NCBI RefSeq assembly: GCF_003594875.1
Contig: NZ_QZEY01000008.1
Location: forward strand, 1 to 64,000
Origin: Bailinhaonella thermotolerans
GTDB lineage: Bacteria > Actinomycetota > Actinomycetes > Streptosporangiales > Streptosporangiaceae
Direction of reading: 5' to 3'
DNA: 64,000 bases
Part shown: piece after piece, positions 1 through 8,662 of the stretch
How the letters are laid out: each line of letters opens with the position of its first letter
Position numbering within the stretch: the stretch's first letter is position 1
Made by a program: the position numbers and the translations under genes
Notes under the pieces: generated by a model
Databases searched by the model: none
The model's input: the letters and a program-made list of their open reading frames with translations, nothing else
What the model was told of the DNA's origin: nothing

Positions 1-30
1 TACGGCGGAGGCGTTGCGCGAGGCTGCCAA
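1..30 (-). CDS. rpoB: RNA polymerase beta subunit, first ten codons only
   Basis: The minus strand reads TTG followed by codons for AASRNASAV and then leaves the window. This matches the conserved N-terminus of actinomycete RpoB, which starts MAASR. A GGAAGGA Shine-Dalgarno sequence lies about six bases before the TTG. The position, downstream of rplJ-rplL on the same strand, is where rpoB is expected. Only the start is visible, so identity rests on these residues, the ribosome binding site and synteny. Confidence 0.8.
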   Translation of the reverse strand, partial: MAASRNASAV

Positions 31-609
31 CAGATGTCCTTCCGAGGGCTCGCGGCGGACTGACTACACGCACGCCAGATGGCTCCCGCCACCCGCGGTG
101 AATCGCAGCAGGTCAGAGGTGACAATCCACAGCAAGCACACACGGGCGATCATGAGCCATCAAAGGGCAGCGCAAAGGGGCAGTGTAGCCGAAGGGCATA
201 CTGCTGTCCAGTCCACTCTCGCTATGCGCTCCACGTTGCCCGCAGCATCGCTCGTCCGCGCGGAAACGTCAAGCCCGAGAAGCGACATTTCGGCCAACTG
301 ATAGCCAACACGCTGGGAACATGAGTCACGGGGCCGCCCACGGGCCGCCCGGGTGGTTGCGCTGCCAAGATCCCGTACGGCTCGCGCGCGGCGCCGCGGG
401 GGATCCTCGCGTTGCCGGCGATCGACGTTGACATGGCCAGAAGTTCCCCGCGCACAGAGCTTTCAATCCTCTTACTTTGCCAACAATTTCATAACGCGAC
501 GCACCGTCGGCCCCGTGCGTCCCGTCCGTCCCACCTGGCCGGCTCACTCCGGATCGGACGTTCCCGCAGGTCACGAGGGCCCTGCCGGAGCGCTGCCGTA
601 CGGCGGGCG
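31..609 (-). other. rpoB leader and upstream non-coding region
   Basis: No convincing gene lies in these 579 bases; the short open frames on both strands lack family resemblance and good starts. The stretch is less GC-rich than its neighbours, notably around 460-500. It separates rpoB from the Mce-associated genes and contains the rpoB promoter, leaving a leader of about 140 bases before the rpoB start codon. Confidence 0.6.
182..210 (-). promoter_or_regulatory. Probable rpoB promoter
   Basis: On the minus strand TGGACA (positions 210-205) is followed after exactly 17 bases by TACACT (187-182). This is a near-consensus sigma-70 type promoter of the form seen in actinomycetes. It lies about 150 bases before the rpoB start, so rpoB can be transcribed independently of the rplJL operon. 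Confidence 0.6.
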
Positions 610-1119
610 TCACCTCGGCGGGGAGCCGAGGAGGGGGTTCATGTCGGCGACGCGCCAGCGGCCGTCGCGCTCGACCATCACCAGCCGGGCCCGCGCCTGG
701 ACGAGCCGCCGGCCGTCGTCGCCGGTCAGCGTCATCTGGTTCACGAAGAGCAGGATCTCGACCCTCCCCGGCTCGGCCCGGGACACCGCTCCCCCGGCCA
801 CCACGGTCTGCACGCTCACGCGCTCGCGCCGGGCCTCGGGGACCGTCGCGGCGGCGAGCTTGCGGTAATGTCCCGTGAGCGGGCCGGTGGTGTGGGACTG
901 CGCGCGGGCGAAGTCCTGTTCCACCGTACGATGATCAAAGGACAACAGGTCCGGCGCGACGGCGCGGGCGGCGGCGAGCGCCTCGTCGGCGGACCTGCGT
1001 CCGGCCTCCAGATCCCGGAGGCTCCCCCACAACACGGCGGCCACCACGGCGAGGGCGGCGGCGGCGACGGCGGGCAGCGCAACCAGCCGGCGCACGCGCA
1101 CCTCGGCCGGCCTGGTCAC
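610..1119 (-). CDS. Mce-associated membrane protein
   Basis: A 169-residue protein with a short basic N-terminus, one membrane segment at about residues 12-31 and an extracytoplasmic part. The DHRTVEQDFARA stretch followed by a VVAGGAV/LLFVNQ region and a C-terminal W-R-V-A-DM is the pattern of Mce-associated (VirB8-like fold) proteins, which accompany Mce lipid-import systems. The start overlaps the upstream paralogue by four bases (ATGA), so the two are translationally coupled. No mce gene is in the window; the partner is presumably the ATPase just upstream. The lipid-transport role is inferred from family and context. Confidence 0.75.
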   Translation of the reverse strand: MTRPAEVRVRRLVALPAVAAAALAVVAAVLWGSLRDLEAGRRSADEALAAARAVAPDLLSFDHRTVEQDFARAQSHTTGPLTGHYRKLAAATVPEARRERVSVQTVVAGGAVSRAEPGRVEILLFVNQMTLTGDDGRRLVQARARLVMVERDGRWRVADMNPLLGSPPR

Positions 1120-1595
1120 GGGACCGGCTCGATCTTCGCGACCAGCCAGCGTCCCGAGACCCGGGCGAGGTCGATCTTCCAGCGGTGGAACTCCTCGCGG
1201 GGGCCCGCCGCCGACGTGGTGGTCACGCCGTCGGCGGCGGCGAGCACCCGGGCGCGGTCCCCCTCCAGGGACACGAGCCCGCAGGCGCGGACCGCGCCGA
1301 TGCGGACGCTGCGCTCCCGCGTGACGCGTTCCCTGACCGTCGCCGCGTTGCGGGCGTACTCCTCCCGGGCCGCGCCCGTGGATCCCGACAGGATCCGCCC
1401 GAGGTCCCGGTCCACCGTGCGGTGGTCCACCGACAGCAGCTCCACCACGTGCCCGCGGGCCGCCGCGATCGCGGCCTCACCGTCGGCGCGGGCCTCGCGG
1501 AGTTCCAGGACGCGCAGCCCGAGGAGCACGATCGCCGCGGCGAGCCCGGCGATGACCACCGCGCCCGTCGCCAGGATCGCGACCCGCAGCCTCAC
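1116..1595 (-). CDS. Mce-associated membrane protein (paralogue)
   Basis: A 159-residue protein with an N-terminal membrane anchor (about residues 5-29) and the same layout as the gene that follows it: DHRTVDRDLGRI near residues 57-68, a central GLVSLEGD strand and an ending W-L-V-A-KIEPVP. The two look like a tandem duplication that has diverged. It lies about 47 bases downstream of the ABC ATPase gene, in one likely operon. In Mce loci such proteins are thought to stabilise the transporter at the membrane; here that is inference. Confidence 0.72.
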   Translation of the reverse strand: MRLRVAILATGAVVIAGLAAAIVLLGLRVLELREARADGEAAIAAARGHVVELLSVDHRTVDRDLGRILSGSTGAAREEYARNAATVRERVTRERSVRIGAVRACGLVSLEGDRARVLAAADGVTTTSAAGPREEFHRWKIDLARVSGRWLVAKIEPVP

Positions 1596-1642
1596 CGGGC
1601 CTCACCCGCCGCCGGGAGGGCTCGTGGCACGGGCCGCCGCGC

Positions 1643-2644
1643 TCACCCCCGGGACCGGCCCGAGGCCATGAGCAGCTTGGGGTACTCCTCCACCCAGTCG
1701 CGGCCCTCGTCGTCCACGAACGAGCCGGGGGGCGCGGTGACGCCGTGACGCGCCAGCCACTCCCCCGGGGGCCGCATGGTCGGGCGGAGACGGCCGTCGG
1801 AGGGCAGGAGCTGCGGCGGGATCGGCGGCAGCCGGCCGGGGTCCTGGCCCATCGAGGCCTCGGCCTCCAGCTCGGAGACGTCCTTCTCCTCGGACATGCC
1901 GATCGGGCCGTGCCTGCGGGCGTTCAGGAACTGCCGGACCACCGGCTCGTCGCTGGACAGCAGCATCTCGCGGGGGCCGAACATGACGAGCTCGCGGCGG
2001 TAGAGCATGCCGATGTCGTCGGGCACCGTGCGCGCGGTGTTGATGTCGTGGGTGACGATGAGGAACGTCGCCTGGGTCTCGGCGTTGAGGTCCACGATGA
2101 GCTGGTTCAGGTTGGCGGTGCGGACCGGATCGAGGCCGGAGTCCGGCTCGTCGAACAGGATGATCTCCGGGTCCAGCACGAGGGCGCGGGCGAGGCCGGC
2201 GCGCTTGCGCATGCCGCCGGAGATCTCGCCGGGCAGCTTGGCCCCGGCGTCGCCCAGGCCGACCAGCTCCATCTTCTCCATGACGATGTCGCGGATCTCG
2301 CGCTCGCTCTTCCTGGTGTGCTCCCGCAGCGGGAACGCGACGTTGTCGTACAGCGACAGCGACCCGAACAGGGCCCCGTCCTGGAAGAGCACGCCGAACA
2401 GCCGGCGCAGCTCGTAGAGCTTGTTCTCGCTGCAGTTGGCGAGGTCGTGCCCGTCGATCCAGATGTGGCCGCGCTCGGGGCGCAGCAGCCCGACGAGCGA
2501 CTTGAGGAAGACGGACTTGCCGGTGCCGGAGGGGCCGAGGAGCACGGAGATCTTGCCCTCGGGCAGCGTCAGCGTGACGTCCTCCCAGATGACCTGCTTG
2601 CCGAAGGCCTTCGTCAACCCTTCGACGGCGATCTCAACGCCCAA
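1643..2644 (-). CDS. MlaF/Mkl-type ABC transporter ATP-binding protein
   Basis: A 333-residue protein from a TTG start at 2644 giving GVEIAVEGLTKAFGKQ, preceded by GGAAGGTGA; the frame stays open upstream to about 2821 but without family resemblance. It has Walker A (GPSGTGKS), a signature region ISGGMRKRAGLARAL, Walker B IILFDEPDSGLDP and switch histidine VTHD. GPSGTGKSVFLK and SGGMRKR are typical of the Mce/Mla lipid-transporter ATPase. A roughly 75-residue tail beyond the ATPase core ends with an acidic-aromatic region. It is followed by two Mce-associated genes. No permease (YrbE/MlaE) is adjacent, so it probably energises one encoded elsewhere. Confidence 0.88.
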   Translation of the reverse strand: MGVEIAVEGLTKAFGKQVIWEDVTLTLPEGKISVLLGPSGTGKSVFLKSLVGLLRPERGHIWIDGHDLANCSENKLYELRRLFGVLFQDGALFGSLSLYDNVAFPLREHTRKSEREIRDIVMEKMELVGLGDAGAKLPGEISGGMRKRAGLARALVLDPEIILFDEPDSGLDPVRTANLNQLIVDLNAETQATFLIVTHDINTARTVPDDIGMLYRRELVMFGPREMLLSSDEPVVRQFLNARRHGPIGMSEEKDVSELEAEASMGQDPGRLPPIPPQLLPSDGRLRPTMRPPGEWLARHGVTAPPGSFVDDEGRDWVEEYPKLLMASGRSRG

Positions 2645-2988
2645 CTCGTCACCTTCCGCTGCGCCGGAGGAAGAGCCACCGGAGGGTCGAGCCACACGCG
2701 CCGCCGTACGGCGAGGCGCGATCTTAGCTCCCGGGTGCCACCACGGTAGCCACGAAATCGGGCCGCGGTAGAGATTCCCGGAGGACATTGTTACCGCTCG
2801 GTTATAAGACGCGAAGTCCAAAGAGCGGGCCTCCCGTCACCCTCGTCCGGTACGGCGTCCCGCCCGCCGCCGACGCGGGGCGCCCCGCCGCACGGCGATG
2901 GCCCACCGCACGCAAGCCGAAGGGGCGGCCACCCGAAACGGGTGACCGCCCCCAGGCGGATCGGCCGGATCCGAAGAGACGCGTCAGG
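2645..2988. other. rplL / ABC-ATPase intergenic region
   Basis: These 344 bases carry no supportable gene. They contain the rplL terminator, two copies of the GTACGGC palindrome core (around 2703 and 2850), and an AT-richer patch at about 2785-2815 that could hold the ATPase promoter, although I could not find a well-spaced -35/-10 pair. Confidence 0.5.
2922..2952 (-). terminator. Terminator of the rplJ-rplL operon
   Basis: Two 14-base arms (2922-2935 and 2939-2952) pair around a three-base loop. The one imperfect pair is a G-U wobble in minus-strand RNA but a C-A mismatch in plus-strand RNA, so the hairpin favours the minus transcript. It starts 36 bases after the rplL stop codon. No long U-run follows. 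Confidence 0.65.
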
Positions 2989-3381
2989 TCACTTGACGGT
3001 GACGGTGGCGCCGGCGCCCTCGAGGGCGGCCTTGGCCTTGTCGGCCGTCTCCTTGTTGACCTTCTCCAGCAGCGGCTTCGGCGCGCCGTCGACCAGGTCC
3101 TTGGCCTCCTTGAGGCCGAGGCTCGTCAGGGCGCGAACCTCCTTGATGACCTGGATCTTCTTGTCGCCGGCGGCCTCGAGGATGACGTCGAACTCGTCCT
3201 TCTCCTCCTCGCCACCAGCGGCCTCGCCCGCGCCACCGGCGGCGGGAGCGGCGGCCACGGCGACCGGGGCGGCGGCCTTGACGTCGAAGGTCTCCTCGAA
3301 GAGCTTCACGAACTCGGAGAGCTCAAGAAGGGTCATCTCCTTGAACGCGTCGAGCAGCTCGTCGGTGCTGAGCTTCGCCAT
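2989..3381 (-). CDS. rplL: 50S ribosomal protein L7/L12
   Basis: A 130-residue protein starting [20 protein letters not shown], with GGAGGA eight bases upstream. It shows the N-terminal dimerisation/L10-binding helix pair (about 1-33), an Ala/Gly/Pro-rich hinge (about 36-60) and the conserved C-terminal domain with KIQVIKEVR and [10 protein letters not shown]. It forms the ribosomal stalk that recruits translation GTPases. It lies 67 bases downstream of rplJ in the usual rplJ-rplL pair, with a terminator directly behind. The acidic hinge segment (GEEEKDEF) is normal for actinomycetes. Confidence 0.97.
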   Translation of the reverse strand: MAKLSTDELLDAFKEMTLLELSEFVKLFEETFDVKAAAPVAVAAAPAAGGAGEAAGGEEEKDEFDVILEAAGDKKIQVIKEVRALTSLGLKEAKDLVDGAPKPLLEKVNKETADKAKAALEGAGATVTVK

Positions 3382-3448
3382 GATGGTTCCTCCGTTAAGG
3401 GGTCTTGCTACTGCCTGCAATGGGGACCGCGGGGACCGGCCTTACGGC

Positions 3449-4039
3449 TCAGCCCTCAGATGCGTTCTCCTCCGCGCCTGCCTCCGCGGGAGCCTCGGCC
3501 TCGGCGGCCGGGGCCGTCTCGCCGCCCTCGGCGCGCTTGGCGCGCAGAGCGTCGGCGAGCTGAGCCATGTTGGTGGGCAGCGCGTTGAACACGGCGGCGG
3601 CGTGAGCCATCTTCGCCGTCATCGCGCCGGCCAGCTTCGCGAGGAGGACCTCGCGCGACTCAAGGTCGGCAAGCTTGGTGATCTCGGCCGGGGTCATCGT
3701 CTTGCCGTCGACGACACCACCCTTGATCACCAGGAGGGGGTTGGCCTTGGCGAAGTCACGCAGACCCTTGGCGGCCTCGACCACGTCGCCCTTGACGAAC
3801 GCGATCGCCGACGGGCCCTGGAGCATGGAGTCCAGCTCCGAGACCCCGGCCTCGTTGGCCGCGATCTTGGTCAGCGTGTTCTTCACCACGGCGAACTTCG
3901 CATTCTCACCGAGAGAAACGCGCAGCTCCTTGAGCTGAGCGACGGTGAGCCCGCGGTACTCGGTCAGCACGGCGCTGTGAGAGCTCTCGAACTCGCTCTT
4001 GAGCTCGGCGACCGCCGCAACCTTGTCCGCCCTCGCCAT
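3449..4039 (-). CDS. rplJ: 50S ribosomal protein L10
   Basis: A 196-residue protein starting [20 protein letters not shown] with an AAGGAGG ribosome binding site. The [15 protein letters not shown] and [10 protein letters not shown] stretches are diagnostic of L10, which anchors L7/L12 dimers on 23S rRNA. The C-terminal roughly 30 residues are a low-complexity Ala/Glu tail, a common actinomycete extension. The leader directly upstream contains an attenuator-like hairpin, matching the well-known autogenous control of rplJL by L10. Confidence 0.97.
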   Translation of the reverse strand: MARADKVAAVAELKSEFESSHSAVLTEYRGLTVAQLKELRVSLGENAKFAVVKNTLTKIAANEAGVSELDSMLQGPSAIAFVKGDVVEAAKGLRDFAKANPLLVIKGGVVDGKTMTPAEITKLADLESREVLLAKLAGAMTAKMAHAAAVFNALPTNMAQLADALRAKRAEGGETAPAAEAEAPAEAGAEENASEG

Positions 4040-4077
4040 GGGCCTCCTTCCAGATGTGCCACCGGCGAGGGCCCGGG

Positions 4078-4111
4078 AAAAACGGAAAGCCCCGGCGCGG
4101 GCGCACGGGGC
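4078..4111 (-). terminator. Attenuator-like hairpin in the rplJ leader
   Basis: Minus-strand RNA forms GCCCCG...CGGGGC (4111-4106 with 4094-4089) extended by an inner GCG/CGC pairing, then runs into UUUCCGUUUUU. This is a complete intrinsic-terminator layout only about 40 bases before the rplJ start codon. It can therefore only act as an attenuator or as the end of a short leader transcript. L10-leader regulation is known for this operon; the exact mechanism here is inferred. Confidence 0.6.
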
Positions 4112-4361
4112 TCATCAGACACGCAGCGCTCCCCCGGGGAGGGAGACGCACGCATATGGGAAGCTCACATCACACCTGCGCTGGCCATCCGCGTCACGCG
4201 GAACCTTCGGCCGCGGTGCGTTGGGCACACCGCGACGACCGGCGGTCTTCGGCACGAGACAGGTTACGCGCTCCGCACGCGAACCGCCAAATCGCCCCGC
4301 CAGGCCCCCTTCCGGTCCCCGCCGTGCCCCCTCCCGGCCCGCGCTCACCGGCCGTCCGCCC

Positions 4362-4446
4362 CGCCGCCTTTCCGGACCGCCGCCTTTCCGGGACCGCCGC
4401 CTTTCCGGACCGCCGCCTTTCCGGACCGCCGCCTTTCCGGACCGCC
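4362..4446. repeat. Five-copy 16-bp tandem repeat
   Basis: The core GCCTTTCCGG recurs at 4366, 4382, 4399, 4415 and 4431, a period of 16 (once 17) bases, with CCGCC spacers. It lies in the non-coding gap upstream of rplJ. The near-identity of the copies suggests recent expansion by slippage. No spacers or symmetry suggest CRISPR. Confidence 0.85.
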
Positions 4447-4580
4447 GCTCCCCGCGGCGCCCGCGTGCCGCCTCCCGTTCGCGGCGTCCCGGCCGCGCGA
4501 GCCGTACGGCGGTGCGGGCCGGGACGCCACCCGGGCCCCCTCGGCCGTACGGCTCGCGCCCGGCCCCCGGAGACGGGAAA

Positions 4581-4618
4581 GGGGCCCCCGGGGCGGCGCG
4601 CGGCCGTCCCGGGGCCCC
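4581..4618 (-). terminator. Putative terminator of the lipoprotein gene
   Basis: GGGGCCCC arms (4581-4588 and 4611-4618), continued by GGG/CCC with one bulge, form a GC-rich hairpin 60 bases behind the lipoprotein stop codon. In minus-strand RNA it is followed by UUUCCC. No good U-run is present, so confidence is moderate. Confidence 0.5.
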
Positions 4619-4677
4619 TCAGGGCCTCTCAGAGCCTTTTAGAGCCCTCCCGGCCCTCTCAAGCGCTCAGCGCGGCG

Positions 4678-5577
4678 TCAGCTCGCGTGGGGCTCGATGG
4701 GACGCTCGGGCATCCGGTCCACCCGGGGCTGGCCGCCCTGCGGCGGGACGGGGTGGACGCGGGGCAGTTCGCCGACCTGGTTCGCCGGAGGGGCGACGAC
4801 GTTCACGGGCTTGTTGAAGTCGTTGAGCAGCGCCGTGGCGGTCATCGTGCCCTCCTGCGCCGTGCCGGTCAGGGTGATCTTCCGGGGCAGGCCCTGGGCG
4901 TCCACCCAGACGTCGAACTTGGCGTCCTTGACCTCCTTGAGCGCCCGCTCCAGCTTGGCGCGGACCCGCTCGTCCACCTGCGGCAGGGCCGAGGGGACGT
5001 CGATGGTGCCGGCGTAGTGGGTGGTCTCGACGCCGCCGACGGTCTCCTTGCCGACCTCGCGGGCGTCCTTGGAGGTGGTGATCATCTTGGTGTTCGCGGC
5101 CAGGTCGAAGCGCTGGACCTGGGCGATGATGGTGTTCAGGTCGTACCCGGCGCGCTGGGCGGCCTGGGCGAGATCGACGCGCAGCCAGGGCTTCGCGCCG
5201 CCGTTGAACATCTTGAGCAGATCGGACTTGACGTAGGCCACGTTGTCACGGACGATCAGCCGCGCCCCGCCGGGCAGGTTGGTGCCGTTCATCGTGACCT
5301 GGTTGAGGTTCACGTCGGCGGCGACGGCCGGCTTCTGCTGGTAGAGCACGGTGCCCCGGACGTTGCCCGGGCCGTGCTCCTTGCTCCGCACGTCCACGAC
5401 CACGCTGGCGCGGTAACTCGTGACCTCGGCGGCCTTGTTCGCGCTGGCCGCGAGCGCCTCCGCCGCCACGAGGCGGGCCTTGCCCAGGTCCGGGCCTGTC
5501 GATGTGCCGCCACAACCGGTGAGCGCGAGCGCGAGAGCCGCGCCCGACACGACGAGCACTGGAGTGATTCGGCGCAT
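4678..5577 (-). CDS. LolA-like/LppX-type lipoprotein
   Basis: A 299-residue protein; the ATG at 5577 is chosen because AGGAGGGAA lies just upstream. The signal peptide ends in a lipobox with Cys22 (ALTGC), so it should be lipid-anchored outside the membrane. The body (LVAAEALAASANKAAEVTSYRASV..., YIKSDLL-like strands, WVDAQGLPRKITL) resembles the actinomycete lipoproteins with a LolA/LppX fold that bind lipids. It sits between rplA and rplJ, is transcribed alone between two terminators, and ends in a Pro-rich tail. Function is not known. Confidence 0.75.
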   Translation of the reverse strand: MRRITPVLVVSGAALALALTGCGGTSTGPDLGKARLVAAEALAASANKAAEVTSYRASVVVDVRSKEHGPGNVRGTVLYQQKPAVAADVNLNQVTMNGTNLPGGARLIVRDNVAYVKSDLLKMFNGGAKPWLRVDLAQAAQRAGYDLNTIIAQVQRFDLAANTKMITTSKDAREVGKETVGGVETTHYAGTIDVPSALPQVDERVRAKLERALKEVKDAKFDVWVDAQGLPRKITLTGTAQEGTMTATALLNDFNKPVNVVAPPANQVGELPRVHPVPPQGGQPRVDRMPERPIEPHAS

Positions 5578-5671
5578 GGTGAGGATTCCCTCCTGGATGG
5601 CCGGCGTTGACATCAACTACGACGATCGAACACCAAGGCACGTTCCCAGGAAAGAACGTCCCAAAATCGAG

Positions 5672-5701
5672 AAAAGTCCCCGCCCTGGTCAGGGCGGGGA
5701 C
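5672..5701 (-). terminator. Intrinsic terminator of the nusG-rplKA operon
   Basis: A perfect hairpin (GTCCCCGCCCT arm, four-base loop, 5701-5676) is followed in minus-strand RNA by UUUUCUCGAUUUU. It is the clearest intrinsic terminator of the window. It lies about 70 bases behind rplA and ahead of the lipoprotein gene, separating the two transcription units. Confidence 0.9.
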
Positions 5702-5769
5702 CTTCACGAGATTTTCACATCCGGCGGCGCCGGTACGGCGGGCCGCGCCGGGCGCCGGCCGTACGCGGA

Positions 5770-6486
5770 TCAGGCCTCGTCGATCTCCGCGGTCAGCGCG
5801 CGGGTGATGTTCGGGTCCACCGGGATGCCGGGGCCCATCGTCGTGGTGAACGAGACCTTCTTGAGGTAGCGGCCCTTGGCGGCGGACGGCTTGAGACGCA
5901 GGATCTCGTCCAGGGCGGCGGCGTAGTTCTCCACGAGCTGGCGCTCGGTGAAGGACGACTTGCCCAGGATCAGGTGCAGGTTCGCGTGCCGGTCGACACG
6001 GAACTCGATCTTGCCGCCCTTGATCTCCTCGACGGCCTTGGCGACGTCGGGGGTCACGGTGCCGGACTTGGGGTTCGGCATGAGGCCACGGGGACCGAGC
6101 ACGCGGCCCAGGCGGCCGACCTTGCCCATGAGGTCCGGGGTGGCGACCACGGCGTCGAAGTCGAGACGGCCCTTGGAGACCTCGTCGATCAGCTCGTCGG
6201 CGCCGACGATGTCGGCGCCCGCGGCGCGGGCGGCCTCGGCACGGTCACCGGTCGCGAAGACCAGGACCCGGGCGGTCTTGCCGGTGCCGTGCGGGAGGTT
6301 GACGGTGCCGCGGACGATCTGGTCGGCCTTGCGCGGGTCGACGCCGAGCCGCAGGGCGGCCTCGACGGTCGAGTCGAACTTGGTGGTCGCCGTCTCCTTG
6401 GCGAGACGGACCGCGTCGAGCGGGCTGTAGAGCTTGCTCTTGTCGATCTTCTCAGCCGCTGCGCGGTGAGCTTTGCTGCGCTTCAC
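5770..6486 (-). CDS. rplA: 50S ribosomal protein L1
   Basis: A 238-residue protein with a GTG start at 6486 (AGGAGT upstream); an open frame continues further upstream but [13 protein letters not shown] is the conserved L1 start. It contains the L1 signature stretches [22 protein letters not shown] and [18 protein letters not shown]1 binds 23S rRNA at the tRNA exit stalk and can repress its own mRNA. It lies 66 bases behind rplK and is followed by a strong terminator. Confidence 0.97.
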   Translation of the reverse strand: MKRSKAHRAAAEKIDKSKLYSPLDAVRLAKETATTKFDSTVEAALRLGVDPRKADQIVRGTVNLPHGTGKTARVLVFATGDRAEAARAAGADIVGADELIDEVSKGRLDFDAVVATPDLMGKVGRLGRVLGPRGLMPNPKSGTVTPDVAKAVEEIKGGKIEFRVDRHANLHLILGKSSFTERQLVENYAAALDEILRLKPSAAKGRYLKKVSFTTTMGPGIPVDPNITRALTAEIDEA

Positions 6487-6552
6487 TTGCACTCCTGTTG
6501 CTGAGTGTCGTGGTGCGGGCCAGCGCCGGCCCATCCCACGGTGGGAAAGTTC

Positions 6553-6984
6553 CTAGCCCTCGACCGTGACGCCCATCGACCGGGCGGTGCCGGCGATGAT
6601 CTTCTCGGCCGCCTCGACGTCGTTGGCGTTGAGGTCCTTGAGCTTGGTCTCGGCGATCTCGCGGAGCTGAGCCTTGGTGATCTTGCCGACCTTGTTGCGG
6701 TGCGGCTCACCGGAGCCCTTGTCCAGACCGGCGGCCTTCTTGATCAGCTCAGGCGCCGGGGGCGTCTTCGTGACGAAGGTGAACGACCGGTCCTCGTAGA
6801 TCGTGATCTCGACGGGGATGATGTTGCCCCGCTGGGCCTCCGTGGCAGCGTTGTACTGCTTGCAGAAGTCCATGATGTTGACGCCGTGGGGACCGAGGGC
6901 GGTGCCGACGGGCGGGGCGGGAGTGGCCTGACCGGCCGGAAGCTGCACCTTGACGAGCGCAGCGACTTTACGCTTTGGAGGCAT
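6553..6984 (-). CDS. rplK: 50S ribosomal protein L11
   Basis: A 143-residue protein starting [19 protein letters not shown] with GGAGAAGGA upstream. The [23 protein letters not shown] segment and the [23 protein letters not shown]-terminus are the N-terminal and rRNA-binding domains of L11. It forms the GTPase-associated centre and is the thiopeptide-binding site. It lies between nusG and rplA. A TATATT sequence near 7072-7077 in the nusG-rplK gap could be a -10 box but no convincing -35 accompanies it. Confidence 0.97.
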   Translation of the reverse strand: MPPKRKVAALVKVQLPAGQATPAPPVGTALGPHGVNIMDFCKQYNAATEAQRGNIIPVEITIYEDRSFTFVTKTPPAPELIKKAAGLDKGSGEPHRNKVGKITKAQLREIAETKLKDLNANDVEAAEKIIAGTARSMGVTVEG

Positions 6985-7132
6985 TTGTCCTTCTCCGGGT
7001 CCTGTTTTCCTTCAACCCTCGCCGCCCGCGCCCGGACTGCTCCGGTACGCGGGTGCGAGGACGTCTTGAAATATACGCGGCCGTCGAAGATGCGGCGGCC
7101 ATCGGCCGGGGCCGCACGCGGCGGCCGTACGG

Positions 7133-7945
7133 TCAGAGCTTGGAGACCTGGTTGAACGAGAGCTCGACCGGGGTCTCGCGGCCGAAGATCGACACGAGCA
7201 CCTTGAGCTTCTGGGACTCGGCGTTGATCTCGCTGACCGTGGCGGGCAGCGTGGCGAACGGGCCGTCCATGACCGTGACGGACTCGCCGACCTCGAAGTC
7301 CACGGTGGCGCGCTGCACCTGGGGCGCGGCGCCGGCCTTGGCCTCCTCGGGCTCGGGCGCGAGCAGCTTAGCGACCTCTTCCAGGCTCAGCGGGCTGGGC
7401 CGGTTGGACAGGCCCACGAAGCCGGTGACGCCCGGGGTGTTGCGGACGGCGGCCCAGGACTCGTCGGTCAGGTCCATGCGGACCAGCACGTAGCCGGGGA
7501 GCACGCGCTCCTTGACCTGCTGGCGCTTGCCGCCCTTGACCTCGGTCACCTGGTGGGTCGGCACCTCGACCTGGAAGATGTAGTCCTCCATGTTGAGGGA
7601 CTGGGTCCGGCTCTCGATGTTGGACTTCACGCGGTTCTCGTAGCCGGCGTAGGAGTGGATGACGTACCACTCGCCGGGCATCATGCGGAGCTGGCGCTTG
7701 AATTCCTCGACCGGGTCGACCTCGAAGGCCGCGACCGCGTCGGCGGGCTCGCCCTCGGCGTCCTCACCGGCGTCCTCGGCCTCGTCGCCCTCTTCGTCCA
7801 CGCCTTCGACCGCGGCGCCTTCGACCTCGTCGGCGTCGCCGGCATCGGTGTCGAGCTCGTCGAGCTCGGCCTCGGTGGCGTCGCCCGCTGCGACCGCCTC
7901 CTCCGGCGCGGATTCCTCGCCGGCGGGCAGTGGGGTCTCGGACAC
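7133..7945 (-). CDS. nusG: Transcription termination/antitermination factor NusG
   Basis: A 270-residue protein with a GTG start at 7945. An acidic N-terminal extension of about 85 residues precedes the NGN domain ([20 protein letters not shown] ... [13 protein letters not shown] ... [12 protein letters not shown]). A KOW domain follows ([21 protein letters not shown] ... VFLV-type [11 protein letters not shown]). NusG binds RNA polymerase and links it to Rho or ribosomes. The acidic extension is usual for actinomycete NusG. The gene is 74 bases behind secE. Confidence 0.97.
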   Translation of the reverse strand: MSETPLPAGEESAPEEAVAAGDATEAELDELDTDAGDADEVEGAAVEGVDEEGDEAEDAGEDAEGEPADAVAAFEVDPVEEFKRQLRMMPGEWYVIHSYAGYENRVKSNIESRTQSLNMEDYIFQVEVPTHQVTEVKGGKRQQVKERVLPGYVLVRMDLTDESWAAVRNTPGVTGFVGLSNRPSPLSLEEVAKLLAPEPEEAKAGAAPQVQRATVDFEVGESVTVMDGPFATLPATVSEINAESQKLKVLVSIFGRETPVELSFNQVSKL

Positions 7946-8019
7946 GATGATTCGTTCTCTCTCGTCGACGGCGGTTGGCTTGCTGTTCGGGGGATTTTCG
8001 AAGGCGTGCGGTGCCGCGA

Positions 8020-8271
8020 TCAGCCCGAGCCGAACACCTTCAGGATGCCCTGGGAGAACAGGAAGTCCAGGCCGGACACCAGGCCCACCATGATGAGCAC
8101 GAAGATCAGGGCGACCGTGGTGTAGGTGACGAGCTCCTTGCGCGTGGGCCAGATGACCTTGCGCAGCTCGGCGACGACCTGCCGGTAGAAGGTGGCGGGG
8201 GAGGTCCGCTTCTTCTTCGGGGTCGGCTGCTCCGGCCTGTCGGCGGTCGCCCCGCGAGTCTGGGTCGCCAT
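8020..8271 (-). CDS. secE: Preprotein translocase subunit SecE
   Basis: An 83-residue protein from the ATG at 8271 (GGTGAGGA upstream). A basic, Pro-rich cytosolic head (TPKKKRTSP) precedes the conserved [20 protein letters not shown] amphipathic helix and one membrane span of about 20 residues. SecE clamps SecY in the Sec channel. It follows tRNA-Trp and precedes nusG, the standard bacterial order. Confidence 0.96.
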   Translation of the reverse strand: MATQTRGATADRPEQPTPKKKRTSPATFYRQVVAELRKVIWPTRKELVTYTTVALIFVLIMVGLVSGLDFLFSQGILKVFGSG

Positions 8272-8398
8272 GTCCTCACCTGATCCGGGTCGTGTCCGTC
8301 GCCTCTGAGGCGCGCGCTTGTCGTGGGCCCCGAGACCCGTTCGGGCCTCGATCTCCCGGTATACGGCACGCAAATGGGGGTGCGCGGACCGCACTTCG

Positions 8399-8471
8399 CA
8401 GGGCAGGAGGGACTCGAACCCCCAACCGCCGGTTTTGGAGACCGGTGCTCTACCAATTGAGCCACTGCCCT
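8399..8471 (-). tRNA. tRNA-Trp (CCA)
   Basis: A 73-nt cloverleaf: acceptor arms AGGGCAG/CTGCCCT with discriminator G, D-arm GCTCAATTGGTAGAGC, anticodon arm CCGGT-CTCCAAA-ACCGG with anticodon CCA, and a T-arm with GGTTCGAGTCC. CCA is not encoded. tRNA-Trp ahead of secE-nusG is a conserved arrangement. Confidence 0.96.
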
Positions 8472-8662
8472 AAGCCATGATTCAGGCACGCTTGCGCCGT
8501 GAACCACTCGGTGAAGTGTACGTGCAGCGAGCCCGTTCGTCGAACCGGGCGGCGCCGCCGTACCTTCAGATCAACATCGTAGCCGCCCCGCGGGGCGCGC
8601 GGGCCCGTCCATATGCTGGATATTCCCCGTGTCCGCCGCACAGCCTCTGGAACGATAGGACC

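Larger units (their letters stand above)
4112..4677. other. Long lipoprotein/rplJ intergenic region
   Basis: About 570 bases with no supportable gene. It should hold the rplJL promoter and upper leader (near 4112-4290), a 16-base tandem array (4362-4446), two GCCGTACGGC palindromes (about 4502 and 4548) and the hairpin ending the upstream lipoprotein gene. Confidence 0.5.

Noticed and set aside
460-500. A second rpoB promoter in the AT-rich patch
   Set aside because: No -35/-10 pair with 16-18 base spacing could be read on the minus strand; TTATGA and GAGGAT are too weak to report.
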